A DNA stretch of 64,000 nt, taken from Podospora pseudoanserina (Eukaryota > Ascomycota > Sordariomycetes > Sordariales > Podosporaceae). The DNA lies in assembly GCF_035222485.1 (NCBI RefSeq), contig NC_085921.1, forward strand, positions 496,001 through 560,000, written 5' to 3'. Position 1 is the first letter of the stretch. Every line of letters begins with the position of its first letter. Shown here one piece after another: positions 43,971 to 54,946 of the stretch. Both the position numbers and the translations under genes were made by a program. The notes beneath the pieces are model-generated. The model was not told the DNA's origin, ran no database searches, and was given only the letters and a program-made list of their open reading frames with translations.

Positions 43971-46815
43971 TATTCGATGGGTCGCTCAGAAGGGGAAAAA
44001 AGAGGGGGGAAGCTTCATAACGCTGTGTGCGGATAGGCTCGCTCGTTTCTCCATTTCCATCCCATCTTTTTGCTGTATGGGATATGAACGTCGCAACTCT
44101 CGGGTCGTCTCGGCTGTGGGATTGCGGCGCTGAGGGGTGGTCTCTCTAGAGAGGAAAAGCAGTGGCAGCCTGGGCTTGACGCAAGACGCAAGGTACGGTG
44201 CACTGCAGCGCAACCCATCGCCCATCCAGCCGGTAAAAAAATATTACTAAAAGCTCCCAGCTAGCAGAAGCTTCTATACATGACCCGGTTTTCTCACCCT
44301 TTGGCACTTTTGGTGACGTCGGGGGGCACTATATGATATTTCTGTCAGAAAGCTGTCAGACTGCCACCCATCCAATCCGCCCCAAAACGGTTGCGGTTGA
44401 GTAGATTATGCGGGAGGAGTGTAGGTGGTGTGGGGTTGCCCAGCAAATTCTCATCGGTAAATAGCATAGAAAGGCTTGGAAACAGCCATCATGCTTTGTG
44501 TGATGATGATCATAAGTCCTATGATCTTCGAAGAGGTGGTGTGGGTAAGGGTGGTGGGCAGCTGAGAAGGGGTGGCGGGTAGGTTCACGAGGGCCGCCAG
44601 AAATGGTCGATTGGTGCATGCACACTCGGTCGATCAAAACCAGCCCGTCGGGCCACAATTCAAGGGCTGGAGCGCATTGACGATGTCATGGCAGGACTGG
44701 ACAGGGGAAAAACGCCTGCGGGAGAGGCGAGAGATTCACCGTTGCTCGGTGGGCAACCCCGGGGCCGATACTCGGGTCGCATGGGCTAACAGCTCCTCCA
44801 AGCCTCCTTCTCGTTAATGCTGGTCCGACCCTTGACCTTGATCATAACGGAGACAGCAAGAATCGAGACGGTGTGATGTTGGGAGCTGTCGGTGTTGATG
44901 ATTGACAACCTGCTTACAAACTATGCGAAATAAGCGCCGTCAGATATCTTTTTTGCAAAAAAGTACCATCTGTTGAGATGCAAAATCGAGCCAAGCGTGA
45001 GAGAGAAAGCTTGGTGCCCCTCTGGTTTGGTATTTTTGGACCCCACCACTTGCCTAAAGCGGGAGTTTCCTCGTCCTGAGCCAACGAAAGGGCGCCGCGG
45101 GGGGCACCCCTCTATTTTTATCGTACCAGGCACCCGGAACGCCTGATTGGCGGCCGACGCTTCGCTTGCACCCTTTTGAGCTTAAAGTGCTGACGGGCAG
45201 GGATGGGAGCAGGGCTTTGTCACCCCCCCCGCCATGAATAACTCTTCAACGTTTTTTCTCTTCGGCTCTTCGAGCAGGGAAGAGGGTGTGCACAGCATTT
45301 TCTATTGTCTCATTGTCCTTGAATCTTCGAGCTCTCATTGAACAGTCTGCTAATAAAAACAGAAAAAGGAAAAAGGCCAATCGGCTGCTGCAGGAAACGG
45401 TGCCAACATGGGTGGAGACGAGATCTACCAAAACGTCCGATTGGGGAGGGGGAGGGGTGACAACACATGTCTTGGCTTGCAACTCATTATTAGCAGCAAG
45501 CTACAGACACTACCGCCCAACTATTGAATCGTCATGTGATGCTTGCTTTTGCTGCCAGTGTGTTGAAGTGAATTCCTCCTTGGGGACCATGATGGTCGTG
45601 CCTCTATGTAAAAGCCGATACAAGGATCCCCGCCATGATGAGCCGTAGCTGGGACCGCCTCATCTTAGATCGAATCGGGTGACATGCCTTCGAATCTGAC
45701 GGAACAGCTAACGTCGGAAACCTCAATCCTATCCTGACATCACGGCACTTTGGTTCACTGTACGTAGGCAGTTATTGATATTTCCTAATGCTATTCAACA
45801 GCTATCGTCCAGGATCTGCAACCCCTGGAATCCCGCCAGAGGTGCTAAGCCGGCCTGGCAAGAATATCTATCTGACTGCGCGAGTAGTAATGAAAGGCTT
45901 CCAGAGTCCCGCAAAATCCCTCCCCTTGTAACAGTTTCCTCCGGTACCATCTTGCCCGCTGCTCCTGAGCAGGAATTAACTAAGAGATAACAAGAGAGTA
46001 TTGTCATATGCATCAAACATGAAAACATGACTTGGAAGGGGAAACAAAACAGCCGACTTGAATGTAAGGAAACAAGATAAAAACACACAAATAAAAATAC
46101 AGAAACATTCGCCAACGCTTTCCGAAATGTGATCAAACCATAAAAACCAAAAGAAGAAGAAAACCCAAGCCAAAATGTTCCGGTTGCCCGGAAGCCCTCT
46201 GCCCAAACGCCTGGTATCGTGACCCATATGCATCCATAACATGACATCTTCCATAGAATGAAGAAGATCGAAAAGAAAATGCTGGTGTCTAAATGATGAG
46301 GGGTGTTGTACAATCGTGTGTTGTTTCGAGTGTCATAGTACAGTAGAAAAATGCAGACGCTATGCTTCTAGATTGCCGAAACCCAAGTTGCCGTAAAAGC
46401 CAAATAACTCCTGAGCCAAAATCGAGGCTCTATTGCTCTGCTGAGCCTGTAGCGTTCAAGTCATGGTAAAATGTCTTGGGGAGCCCAGTGTGAGGTGCGG
46501 TGTCTCTTGGTGTTTTCCTTCGTCTTCGATAACAGAACTGCCTGTCCGTTGGTGTGCATTCGTCCGTAGGGGAAATTGAGCGACATGGGCGAGATGTTGA
46601 GTCTTGTTTGCCGCTTAGAGAAAAGCAGGCGGGGCTGATATTGACATCAATCGATCGTGGCCCACGAAGAGATAGGAAAGCCGAGAGAATGGCTGGGTTG
46701 GTGCCGGAGCCCGTTCTCGGAATGAGTAGAGATAAGAGACCCAATCTTCATACTCAAAAGGTACCAGTGGTGGTGAATGCGAGGAACGGCAGCCTATTGT
46801 CGAAGACACAACTTT

Positions 46816-47073
46816 TCATCGGTACCGGCTGCCGTGTGAGCTTTTGTGTGATCTCTGGCCGTGGGAGTGGTAGCCCGAGTCGGAATACTGGGAGTATCCG
46901 TAGTCGTCATATCCGCTGGAGTGTGCTGTGTGATCCGCGCAGGCGTACCCAACCAATATCGTCCTCTGCTGGATCGTGTGGCCTACACGACCATATGCCG
47001 CACAACGGTCGATGGCGTGCTGGTAGTACAAGCAGCGGCAAGATGAGTACCGCTCGATCAACTGGTAGCACAT
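46816..47073 (-). CDS. Small conserved fungal protein with MCYQ N-terminus
   Basis: A single-exon 85-aa product starting at the ATG at 47073. The N-terminal 48 residues hold Cys at 2, 12, 14, 24 and 45 plus His 19, 32 and 48 (MCYQLIERYSSCRCLYYQHA, then IDRCAAYGRVGH, then VGYACADH), a spacing that suggests a small metal-binding fold. The tail is Ser/Tyr/His/Gly-rich and looks disordered. I recall many short ascomycete proteins that begin MCYQ with this CxC...C...C pattern; their function is unknown. The frame stays open upstream to 47586, but that extension reads like leader sequence, and GTGTAT at about 47443 could be a 5' UTR intron donor. Gaps of 6.4 and 7.9 kb flank the gene, which is unusual here. 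Confidence 0.75.
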   Translation of the reverse strand: MCYQLIERYSSCRCLYYQHAIDRCAAYGRVGHTIQQRTILVGYACADHTAHSSGYDDYGYSQYSDSGYHSHGQRSHKSSHGSRYR

Positions 47074-50000
47074 GATGCTGACTTGAGCTTGAGACTGAGT
47101 GTGAGTGTCTGTATGTATGCTGGGGGTAGGAGATGTCGTCCGTGCAGAGGGTGTTGACTGCCGGAGCGGGAGGTGGCGGTGGGGTTGCTGTGATGGGATG
47201 TGTGATCTGATCCGATCTGATGTGTATCTGACTATCGAAAACCAAGGCTTGGTGTGCGAACTTGTGTAGAGGGGTCGAGTGAAAGTGCACGAGATTCCTG
47301 AGAGCGAAGGCCAAAATAAATATAGGAGCAATACCGAAGGGGTGGCAGAGCCCGAATTCGAGGTGTGCAAGAAGAGTGCGAAGCGAATGGCAACGCAAGG
47401 CAAGCAACAGAACAAGAGAAATGAGTAATTAGGCAATACACCTTCATGCAAGCCAGTTGTGAATGTTCGACTCATCATCTCCAGACCGAAAGAGGACATC
47501 GTAGGAGCCTTATAGGCGTAGGAGCCTGTCGAAGGTCTCCAGCCGTTGTTTGGAGGGGACCTGCGTCTGCGGCGTGAAGGCAGCAATCACCACCTGCTGC
47601 CAGGGGAAGCATAGGGATAGTAGCTCACACCTCGCCCTCAGTAACCAGACTCCAGCATAGAGCCATGCAGACTAACGCAACGGAAGAGGGCGCAGGGACC
47701 GTTGTTGGGTGGTCCATGAACCGGTACATGGCTCTGTTTGGCATGGTGTTCTCTGGCGGATGCACAAGGTGCATGTCATGGTGCAGGGTGCAGGTGTTGT
47801 TTGGGAGACTTCGCAGTCCTGTTGAACGCAGGTGCGACAGAAATCGACGGTAGGTGGGTGGGTTCTGCTGGTACGAAGTCGCAGTACTAGCGGTTGGCCG
47901 GCAGGGATAGCTCCTGGAGGGTACAGCGACACCTCACCCCCCAGCCCCCAACTAAACGGAGCCCAAGCATCATAACGGAGCGCGGCAATCTGACTGCAGT
48001 GCCGGGGAAGCCCGTTATTGCGGCGTGACTCCCTCTCTAGTGTCGAGCTTCGCGGATACCGGACGACAAGGTCACTCATCGCCGCCCTTGATTGAATTGG
48101 TGTGTGCCATCTGCCGTCTTAGAGCTTGCTTCCAGAATTGGCAGATACATTAGGGCACAGGGCACAGAACGAGACGCTGACGTCAAAAGCCACATAGGCC
48201 ACTCCCGTCATGCCTGAGGTTCCATTTTCGCAAACAACACGCGAGCTGCTTGTGCTGTGCGTATTTGCTGATGCGTCTTTTTTCATGACGGCCAGCATGA
48301 ACCAGTGCATCAGACTCGGTGTGTGTTGTATGGCGCGGTGTGGTGTTGATGATGGTGGGTGGTAGTGAGGTACAGCGGGAGCCACTGCAGGAGACAAAGT
48401 ACTGCAGCGTGATGCAAGCGCGCTCCAGCGATCGATAATCAGATCTTGGGACCTGCCGGAGCAACATTGCCTGCGTCGGGTCAACTCTACTGCTGCAGGC
48501 ATCAATGTGCCACGACAGCAGCATTGGCCGAGTACATACATACTCCAACAACTTCCAGCGTGGTTTTTTGTTCGGTAAGCTATGCAAGCAATATCGACGA
48601 CTGATCATCAAAGGTCCCGGATCTAGGTGGGCCGCTGCGCATTCCGGCTTTTCCAAGCAACTCAGGAAGCAGATGTTGCAGTTGACGCCGTGTTCAGCTC
48701 GAGGTCCTTTCAACTGTTCAAACACGCAACGCCGAGTTGCAATAGCAACCGAGACAAGTTCCGTCCATCATTCGACTTGTGGAGCAAGCTGGGCATCCTC
48801 GCAGCAGGGACGGCGATATCAGCCATCCTGTTCTTGGCAGGCCAGTTCGACGATGACCTTGCCGGGAGAGTCCAAGGCACACCCGCGGAGCCGTTCCCGG
48901 CCGTGAGTTAGGCGGCGGTCCTTCTCCTCCTTCAAAGCGGTCCCTCCCGTCGGCAAGTAAGGTAAGGAATCAACCATCGTCATGCGCTGGGCCTTGACCT
49001 GGGAAGTCGGTCCGCCACATACTCCCACATCAGCAGTCTATTTGCTGAACCGCACCGAGAGCCGCAGAGCATTGTGGGTGCGGCGTAGATCTGAATCCTG
49101 TATGTCGATGGGGCGTGCAGTGTACAAGCCTCAGCGGGGGTTTCGGGGGTGGTGTGGCTGACCAGGCACCACGCCTTCTAAACTCGTAACGAGGAGACCA
49201 GTAAGGCGTCTCCAAAGATAGTTCGAGTTCATTGTGTAGCAGTGGGGGAAGTTGCTGTATTCTCCGATCCCATGATGGAGTACTAAGTTAAGGTAGTTGA
49301 CTTTGAGGTCCGAGAATCAGATGGTGTGTTGTACGAACAACAGACCCGGGGTTGTCTCCCGGTTATCTGGGTGGGTCAGTATAGACAAGGATGCTGACGA
49401 CTCACTAGTGATTTCTCTACTACTGACGAGAGATCATCACCAGCATATGATATCAGAGCGAACAGCCCAATCCATCCGCAACGAAGCGAGTTGAAACGGT
49501 CGTGCCAAGAAGAGATCGTAGAAACGGGACAGGGACCAGGGACGGGAGCATCTGATTGGCGTGCGGGAACCTGTGCTCACCGCCAAGGCTGTCAATGTTT
49601 CTTGAAACAAACCGCCGCTGCCATGGCGGCCTCTGTTTCCTGGCGCCGGTCCGGATCACGGAGTCGGGGGGCTTGACCGTGGGGCCGGGAGGATGCCGCT
49701 CAACTCGGCCATTGGGCGTGGTACGGAATGTCGACCGGAACCCTGACGGTCTTCTGTTCTGCTATGGCTAAATCTGCAGTCATCCTGTGTGGGTGCTCCC
49801 TCCCCTAGTCCGGCTACAGAATGGCATGACGGACATCGATACCAAAGATGCTGGATTTAGCAGTTGGATCTTGTCAGCACCCGAGTTTTAGGGCTATTGT
49901 TGATATCATCTTGTCACAACGGGCGCTTCAGCCGTACCTTGCCCAATGGTGGCCAATGCGATGCTGCAGATGGTGGCTGCCCTCCCTGACCGTCACCCTG

Positions 50001-53000
50001 GGACTGAAACCCTGGTTCGATCTTGCGATCGGTGGGGGATGTGCCCCTCTACCTCCACCAGTCGGCCTTTTACCACAGCTCCACCATCCACCATGTGTGT
50101 ACCACATCACCAAATGTCGAAAAGGCGGCTGGGGACGGTGAGGACGGACAGCATACTATTGCCTGACACTTTGGTGGTTAGTTTGGTTAGTTTGATTTCA
50201 AGGATCGGCCGCTCCTGTCAGCGCTGGAGTCCTGCGTGCGCAGAGAGTATTTCCTAGTGGTCGCCTGCCTACTATCTGGGCAGTCACCTGAGGTTGTAAC
50301 GCGGAAGGGCATCAGAACATCAATGTCTTCCACCCAAACCAGGGGTTATCGGCCATGGAGACGGCAATGATGACTCGGCTGCCTCGGGACGACGACGGTA
50401 TGCGTAGAGAGTACTCCTTTCAATGACGACATCAAGACAGCACTCACCGAAAGGGCCGCCCAAACGAGGTCCCATAATCCCTTCGGCCCCCTTCCCGTTG
50501 CTGGTTGCTACTGTATGTGGCTCGTATCCACCGCAAGCACTTCAAACTCATCGCCAACACCTGTGTGCGATGTGTCAGCGTGCTTTCGAGTTTCAATTCA
50601 ACCTTGCGATATGCCTGACCCCACTGCGCGGCACGATCTTTTCGGGAACCCTAATCATCCTTTGCCGGCGCCGGGCCCATGGTGATGATGGCACGATGGA
50701 GCCCTAGTGGTCTTTGGATGCCGACCGGGGAGCTCTGGGACGCGGCATGCGGGGACAAACGGAGTTTTGACCGACGGGGCTCGGGAGCGGGCCAACCAGG
50801 CTGGCTTGACGAGCCCGCAGTGCTGCATGTCTTGCGGCCTTTCGTCTTGGGGTCCAATCAGGAATCGGCTCGATAGGACGGTCGCAACACAGCCTCGCGA
50901 TGGCTGACGGCTGCAGCTATTCGCTGTCGTCGTTGACTCGGTCGCTCAACAAATGGAGCATCAGTGACGTCGAAAGTGGAAACGGAATCGCCGGCAGGAA
51001 TTAGGAGACGGAAGATGTAAATGTTCGCAGTAGCCTCTTCTTGTTGTGTTTCATCATTGGCAGTCTCCCCCACTAAACTTTAGTTGCTGCCAGTGAGTGC
51101 ATTTACAATTGCTTGCTTGGTCGGCTAGCACCCAATCAGGCATCAAAATCAGGCAGCAGTCCTTGGGGGTGCTGTTGATGCTGACCATGTGAAAGAGCCA
51201 ACCTCCCAAGAAGCTCGACGGAAACAAGGAAGGCGCAAGCTGCAATCTATCTTACCCCACCACAGCAAACGTTCATCGGTTATGTTGTCGACGCCGTTGG
51301 GATGAGATGCGAGATTCTGGGCTCATTTCCAGCCCCCATCCATGTTATCGCCGAACACTTTTATATCTCTTCTGCCAACACGAGCCTCTGTGAGTAATTT
51401 CTGAGTGGCTGTGAGCCATGGCCATGATTCGGACCAAGGGATATACGTGGTAACTGACCGAAAAACATAGGTCTGCCTCCCGTTAAGTGCCACAGTGTAT
51501 ACAGGAAAGTGTGGCTTCAAAACGACTAGAAACAGTCAAATGAGCGTCAGATTAAGCTTCATCCGCACTCATAGATGCCCGTCTTATGTCACACAAACTC
51601 TACAAGCCACCATCAGGACCCCCTCTCGGGTTGCTGTTCGGTCTGCCTTCTGCCGTACAAGGAGGTTCCTAACATCAGCTTCTCGATATTCATCTCTCCT
51701 GCGCTTACAGGAACCCATCGCCGTGTGGTATACTGTCGCCCAATCTTGAGGGCTCATGCCACACAGTGCCGGAATCCGGACGGTTTCATATTTGGGCGCA
51801 GAGAGACTGTGGCGATTACTACCCCAGATTCTTTAAAATGCCTTGAGATGCGGCACAGAGTCTTTTCACATTGTGTCGGGCCTTTCGAGTTGGCTTTGAA
51901 CCCAACAGTCATGCCTAGTTCAAGGGGCAAAGCTGCCTTTTAGGCCCCAACCCGCCCCCACGTTCCCAGCAAACTCGGTAAACTCACGTTTCACCTTGAA
52001 AATCCACAGAGAGGTCCTTTTGTCGCGGTACAATACGAAAAGACACTCGGCAGCGAATATCGCCCCTGTGCCTTTCTGGGTTGATGGCCACCATGGATAC
52101 CCATCGAACTGTGTGTGGTTGCTGACATCGAAGTCGGTGTCGAGCATACCATATCCGATGAAGCTGTCCGGTCTGACTTCGAGATCACCTCTTGTATGCA
52201 GGAGACTGGACCCCACAGGCTTTCTTAGCCAACCGTCGGCTCTCTTTCAATAGGGGGTAAATTGTGACCACCTGGGGGGCCTTTTCTGACACCCTGACGT
52301 CTTCCGTCCTGCCCTCGCGGTGTCATGGGACACCACCTCTTTCTCAAGTGAGATGGATGCGTGATATTACATGCAAAGGCGATGAGAATAGCAGCAAAAT
52401 AACCGGTACGAGGAATGTCTCTGGCACCGAACAGTTTTGGTTTGCCCTCAGGTCCAACTGGATGGTCACACACAGGGCCATAGCAAGGCACATATTCAGA
52501 CTCCCGATTGCACCGCCCAAGCCAGACTCGCATGAGTCGGCGTGGAGAGATGGGCACTAGCGAAACAGTCAGCATCTTGCACGGGACGGGACGAGACGAA
52601 ACGGAACGGTTGCGATCCTGAGGATTCCTCCGCAAAGGCGTCGTCCACCCCCGACCGTGCGTCTTGTTTGCGCGATCCTTAGACTCCGTCCTCTGTCTCA
52701 TGATGAGGATCATAAGAGTCACTCGCCTTAGGCAAACACATCCCAAGTCTAGCTGACCCTACCCAGCTGAAGAGCCGGAATCCTGCTTGGTCCATCGTGT
52801 CCACTTCGTCAGGCTCGTGACGTCTCATCAACCACATGGCAGCCTACTTGGTAGAGTTTTCTTTGGGACTCTGAGATTAGCTGGTTGTTGGAGCTGGGCC
52901 AACCACAATCTAGGACCACATATCGACCAGAAGCAGCGCCGTAATACAACGGTGATTGCGTGACGACTCTCTCCGGGTCCTTCCCCGGCGCAGTCCGAGA

Positions 53001-54946
53001 TATTGTGCCTGTGAGATTCCCGAGAAAGCGGGCACAGTTTCAGAAGCAGTATACAGATCGCCGAATATCGCCAGCAACGACGGAGAAAACGGAGATGAGT
53101 CAACGACAGACAAATGAAGGTAGGTACAAAAACCCGATGTATCTTTTGCTTCACACCTCTATCCAATACTCTCACACCACCTCACACCACACATGCTCAA
53201 CAGCAAGAACTGGGATATCTTCACCGGATTATGCTACCTGTCTTATACTAGGCGCCTCGATGTTTGGGTAGCACCACGACTCAGCCCAACGAGGACTCCT
53301 GGTTAATCAAGCTCGAGGCTGGACAGGTATCCACCTTCTGGCAGGTCGCTGGCAGGTCGACGACAATGCAACAATTGTCGAGGCATATTCAATCTTGAGT
53401 TCGTGTTGAACTCGGTGAGATCAGGCCTGTCCAGTCAATATACACCGTCACGATGTTTCACCCTCCTCTATCGCCAGACTTCCGGACAGCCTCCCATCGT
53501 TGTGGCTCTCTCGGTATTTCTACTCTCGGCCAACTCGGAAATCAATCGCAAGCCTGTAAATGAGAACAAATTCTTACCCTGTAGATCCCCCTTTCCCGTC
53601 CCAAACTGTGTATATAGACAAGTCCTGGGCAGAATTGCTATCCTTCAAGACCTATAGGCCATCTTTCCAGGCCTATTAACTGTCTCTTCAAAGGTATGGT
53701 TCAGTATTTTTGCAGCGTCAATTATTCTGTCCACGACATACGTGATACCTTTGATCATCCCGTAATGCAAAACCCCCCAAACATCAATAATCAACCTCCC
53801 AGAATATCTCCCTGCTTTGCCTACCTACAGACATCACATCCGCACATGCCTCATTTTTACATGATACAATGTTGTGATTCCTCATACCCACACTCACAAA
53901 CATCAACCGACGTTCAGAATGAGAAAATAAGCGCGCGCGGCCAACAAGAGGTATCGGATACCTCGCAATCAATTACCCAGGCCAACCGATCGTCGGCCTG
54001 GCTTTTTTTTTTCATGTACATCATGACCAGTGCATAAACCGAGGCACAACATATTTGAAATCATGATATCAGTATTTCGAAATCATCAAGGCTGCTCTCG
54101 GGCTGGTGTGCAAGTGTAAAATCGTGGTGAATCTCGGTTACAGAAGAAACTAACCTATCATACGCCTTTAAATAAAATGAAGCCCCGTCAACAGGCAACT
54201 CTCGTAACGACCACCACGGGGAGGGTATTCATCTCCATCGTTGTAGCCCCGCCCCCATCCCCCTTAAAGTGAATACCATGTTTGCCATATCCTTATTCCA
54301 GCCAACAGCTTCCACTTGGCGTGTTGTGTTTATGATCTCGATCGTTATTATGGGTGTACGTAAAACTTCACAATAAATTCACAGCAAAGCTACCCACCGA
54401 AACAGTTGTATATTGCTCGGGTAAGTAAATTCTTTGACTGAAACGCCGAGGAGATGGGCCTTTTGGTGTAGGTAACTACCTGCGAATGGTGTCTTTCTTC
54501 GTCTTCGTATGAGATACCTGCTAAAGAAGCCGATTGTACCTTAACAAGTCTTGATGTAATGGAAATTATATTACCGCGTTGCTTATCACCTCTTTCAAAA
54601 AACAAAACGGATATGTACAAGACCCAAAAGACAAACACACACTGCAGGCCCCTAACCTCGTCAATATCTAATGCGCTCTGTTAGTTTTATATACTATACA
54701 ATACCTCACCCGTCATATACTCGAAAAATGATTCTCTACCCCATCATGCACCTTCCTGATGTTAAGCTCTATGTCAAGAGTAGTGGTATAATACACGTCT
54801 ATCAGTCGGCTAGAATACAATAAAACTCGCCCTTTCTAGGCCTGGCCAACCAAAATCGTCTTCTCTCATCTATGATTTCATCCTCCCTCTCAAAATTGCC
54901 CTCCGCTTCGCCCTTACCCTCCTCGCGGCGAGTGGCCTTTGCCCCT
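47074..54946. other. 7.9-kb sparse region, no firm gene
   Basis: The first 500-600 bp is probably promoter and leader of the MCYQ gene. Beyond it, all ORFs on both strands are short and lack family features. A possible 30-codon two-exon ORF at 53095-53271 is listed separately. From about 53400 the sequence becomes AT-richer, and the last 900 bp (to 54946) may be the 3' UTR of the PPR gene. No transposon ORF, terminal repeat, tRNA or rRNA was recognised. Confidence 0.4.
53095..53271 (+). CDS. Very tentative 30-aa two-exon ORF
   Basis: Exons 53095-53119 and 53204-53271 read ATG to stop as 30 codons. The intron is 84 nt with a GTAGGT donor and a CAACAG acceptor. The product ends in a short hydrophobic segment (YATCLILGASMFG). 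The intron is a multiple of three and free of stops, so a longer unspliced frame (52960-53271) is equally open. There is no homology evidence; chance is quite possible. Confidence 0.15.
   Translation: MSQRQTNEGRYKNPMYLLLHTSIQYSHTTSHHTCSTARTGISSPDYATCLILGASMFG

Larger units (their letters stand above)
40376..46815. other. 6.4-kb sparse region, no gene supported
   Basis: Between the F-box start and the stop of the MCYQ mini-protein I find only short ORFs with no family resemblance and no consistent splice chain. Features present are the heptameric GATA-site array (41037-41098), a CATCTC-type tandem at about 41242-41266, a 12-T run (43052-43063), a G-rich tract (43858-43880) with a GCGGCT repeat just after it, and TGACGT elements at 42253 and 44313. 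Composition is not strongly AT-biased, so this is not typical of RIP-mutated transposon relics. It may hold regulatory DNA or non-coding RNA. Confidence 0.4.

Noticed and set aside
45795-46313. 172-codon hydrophobic minus-strand ORF
   Set aside because: Phe/Ser/Cys-rich composition typical of translated AT-rich 3' UTR; no domain.
48627-48911. 94-codon ORF with a hydrophobic segment
   Set aside because: Protein-like only in its last 40 residues, no supporting splice sites or family; too weak to list as a gene.
52225-52746. 173-codon minus-strand ORF
   Set aside because: Arg/Pro-rich random-like composition, no domain.
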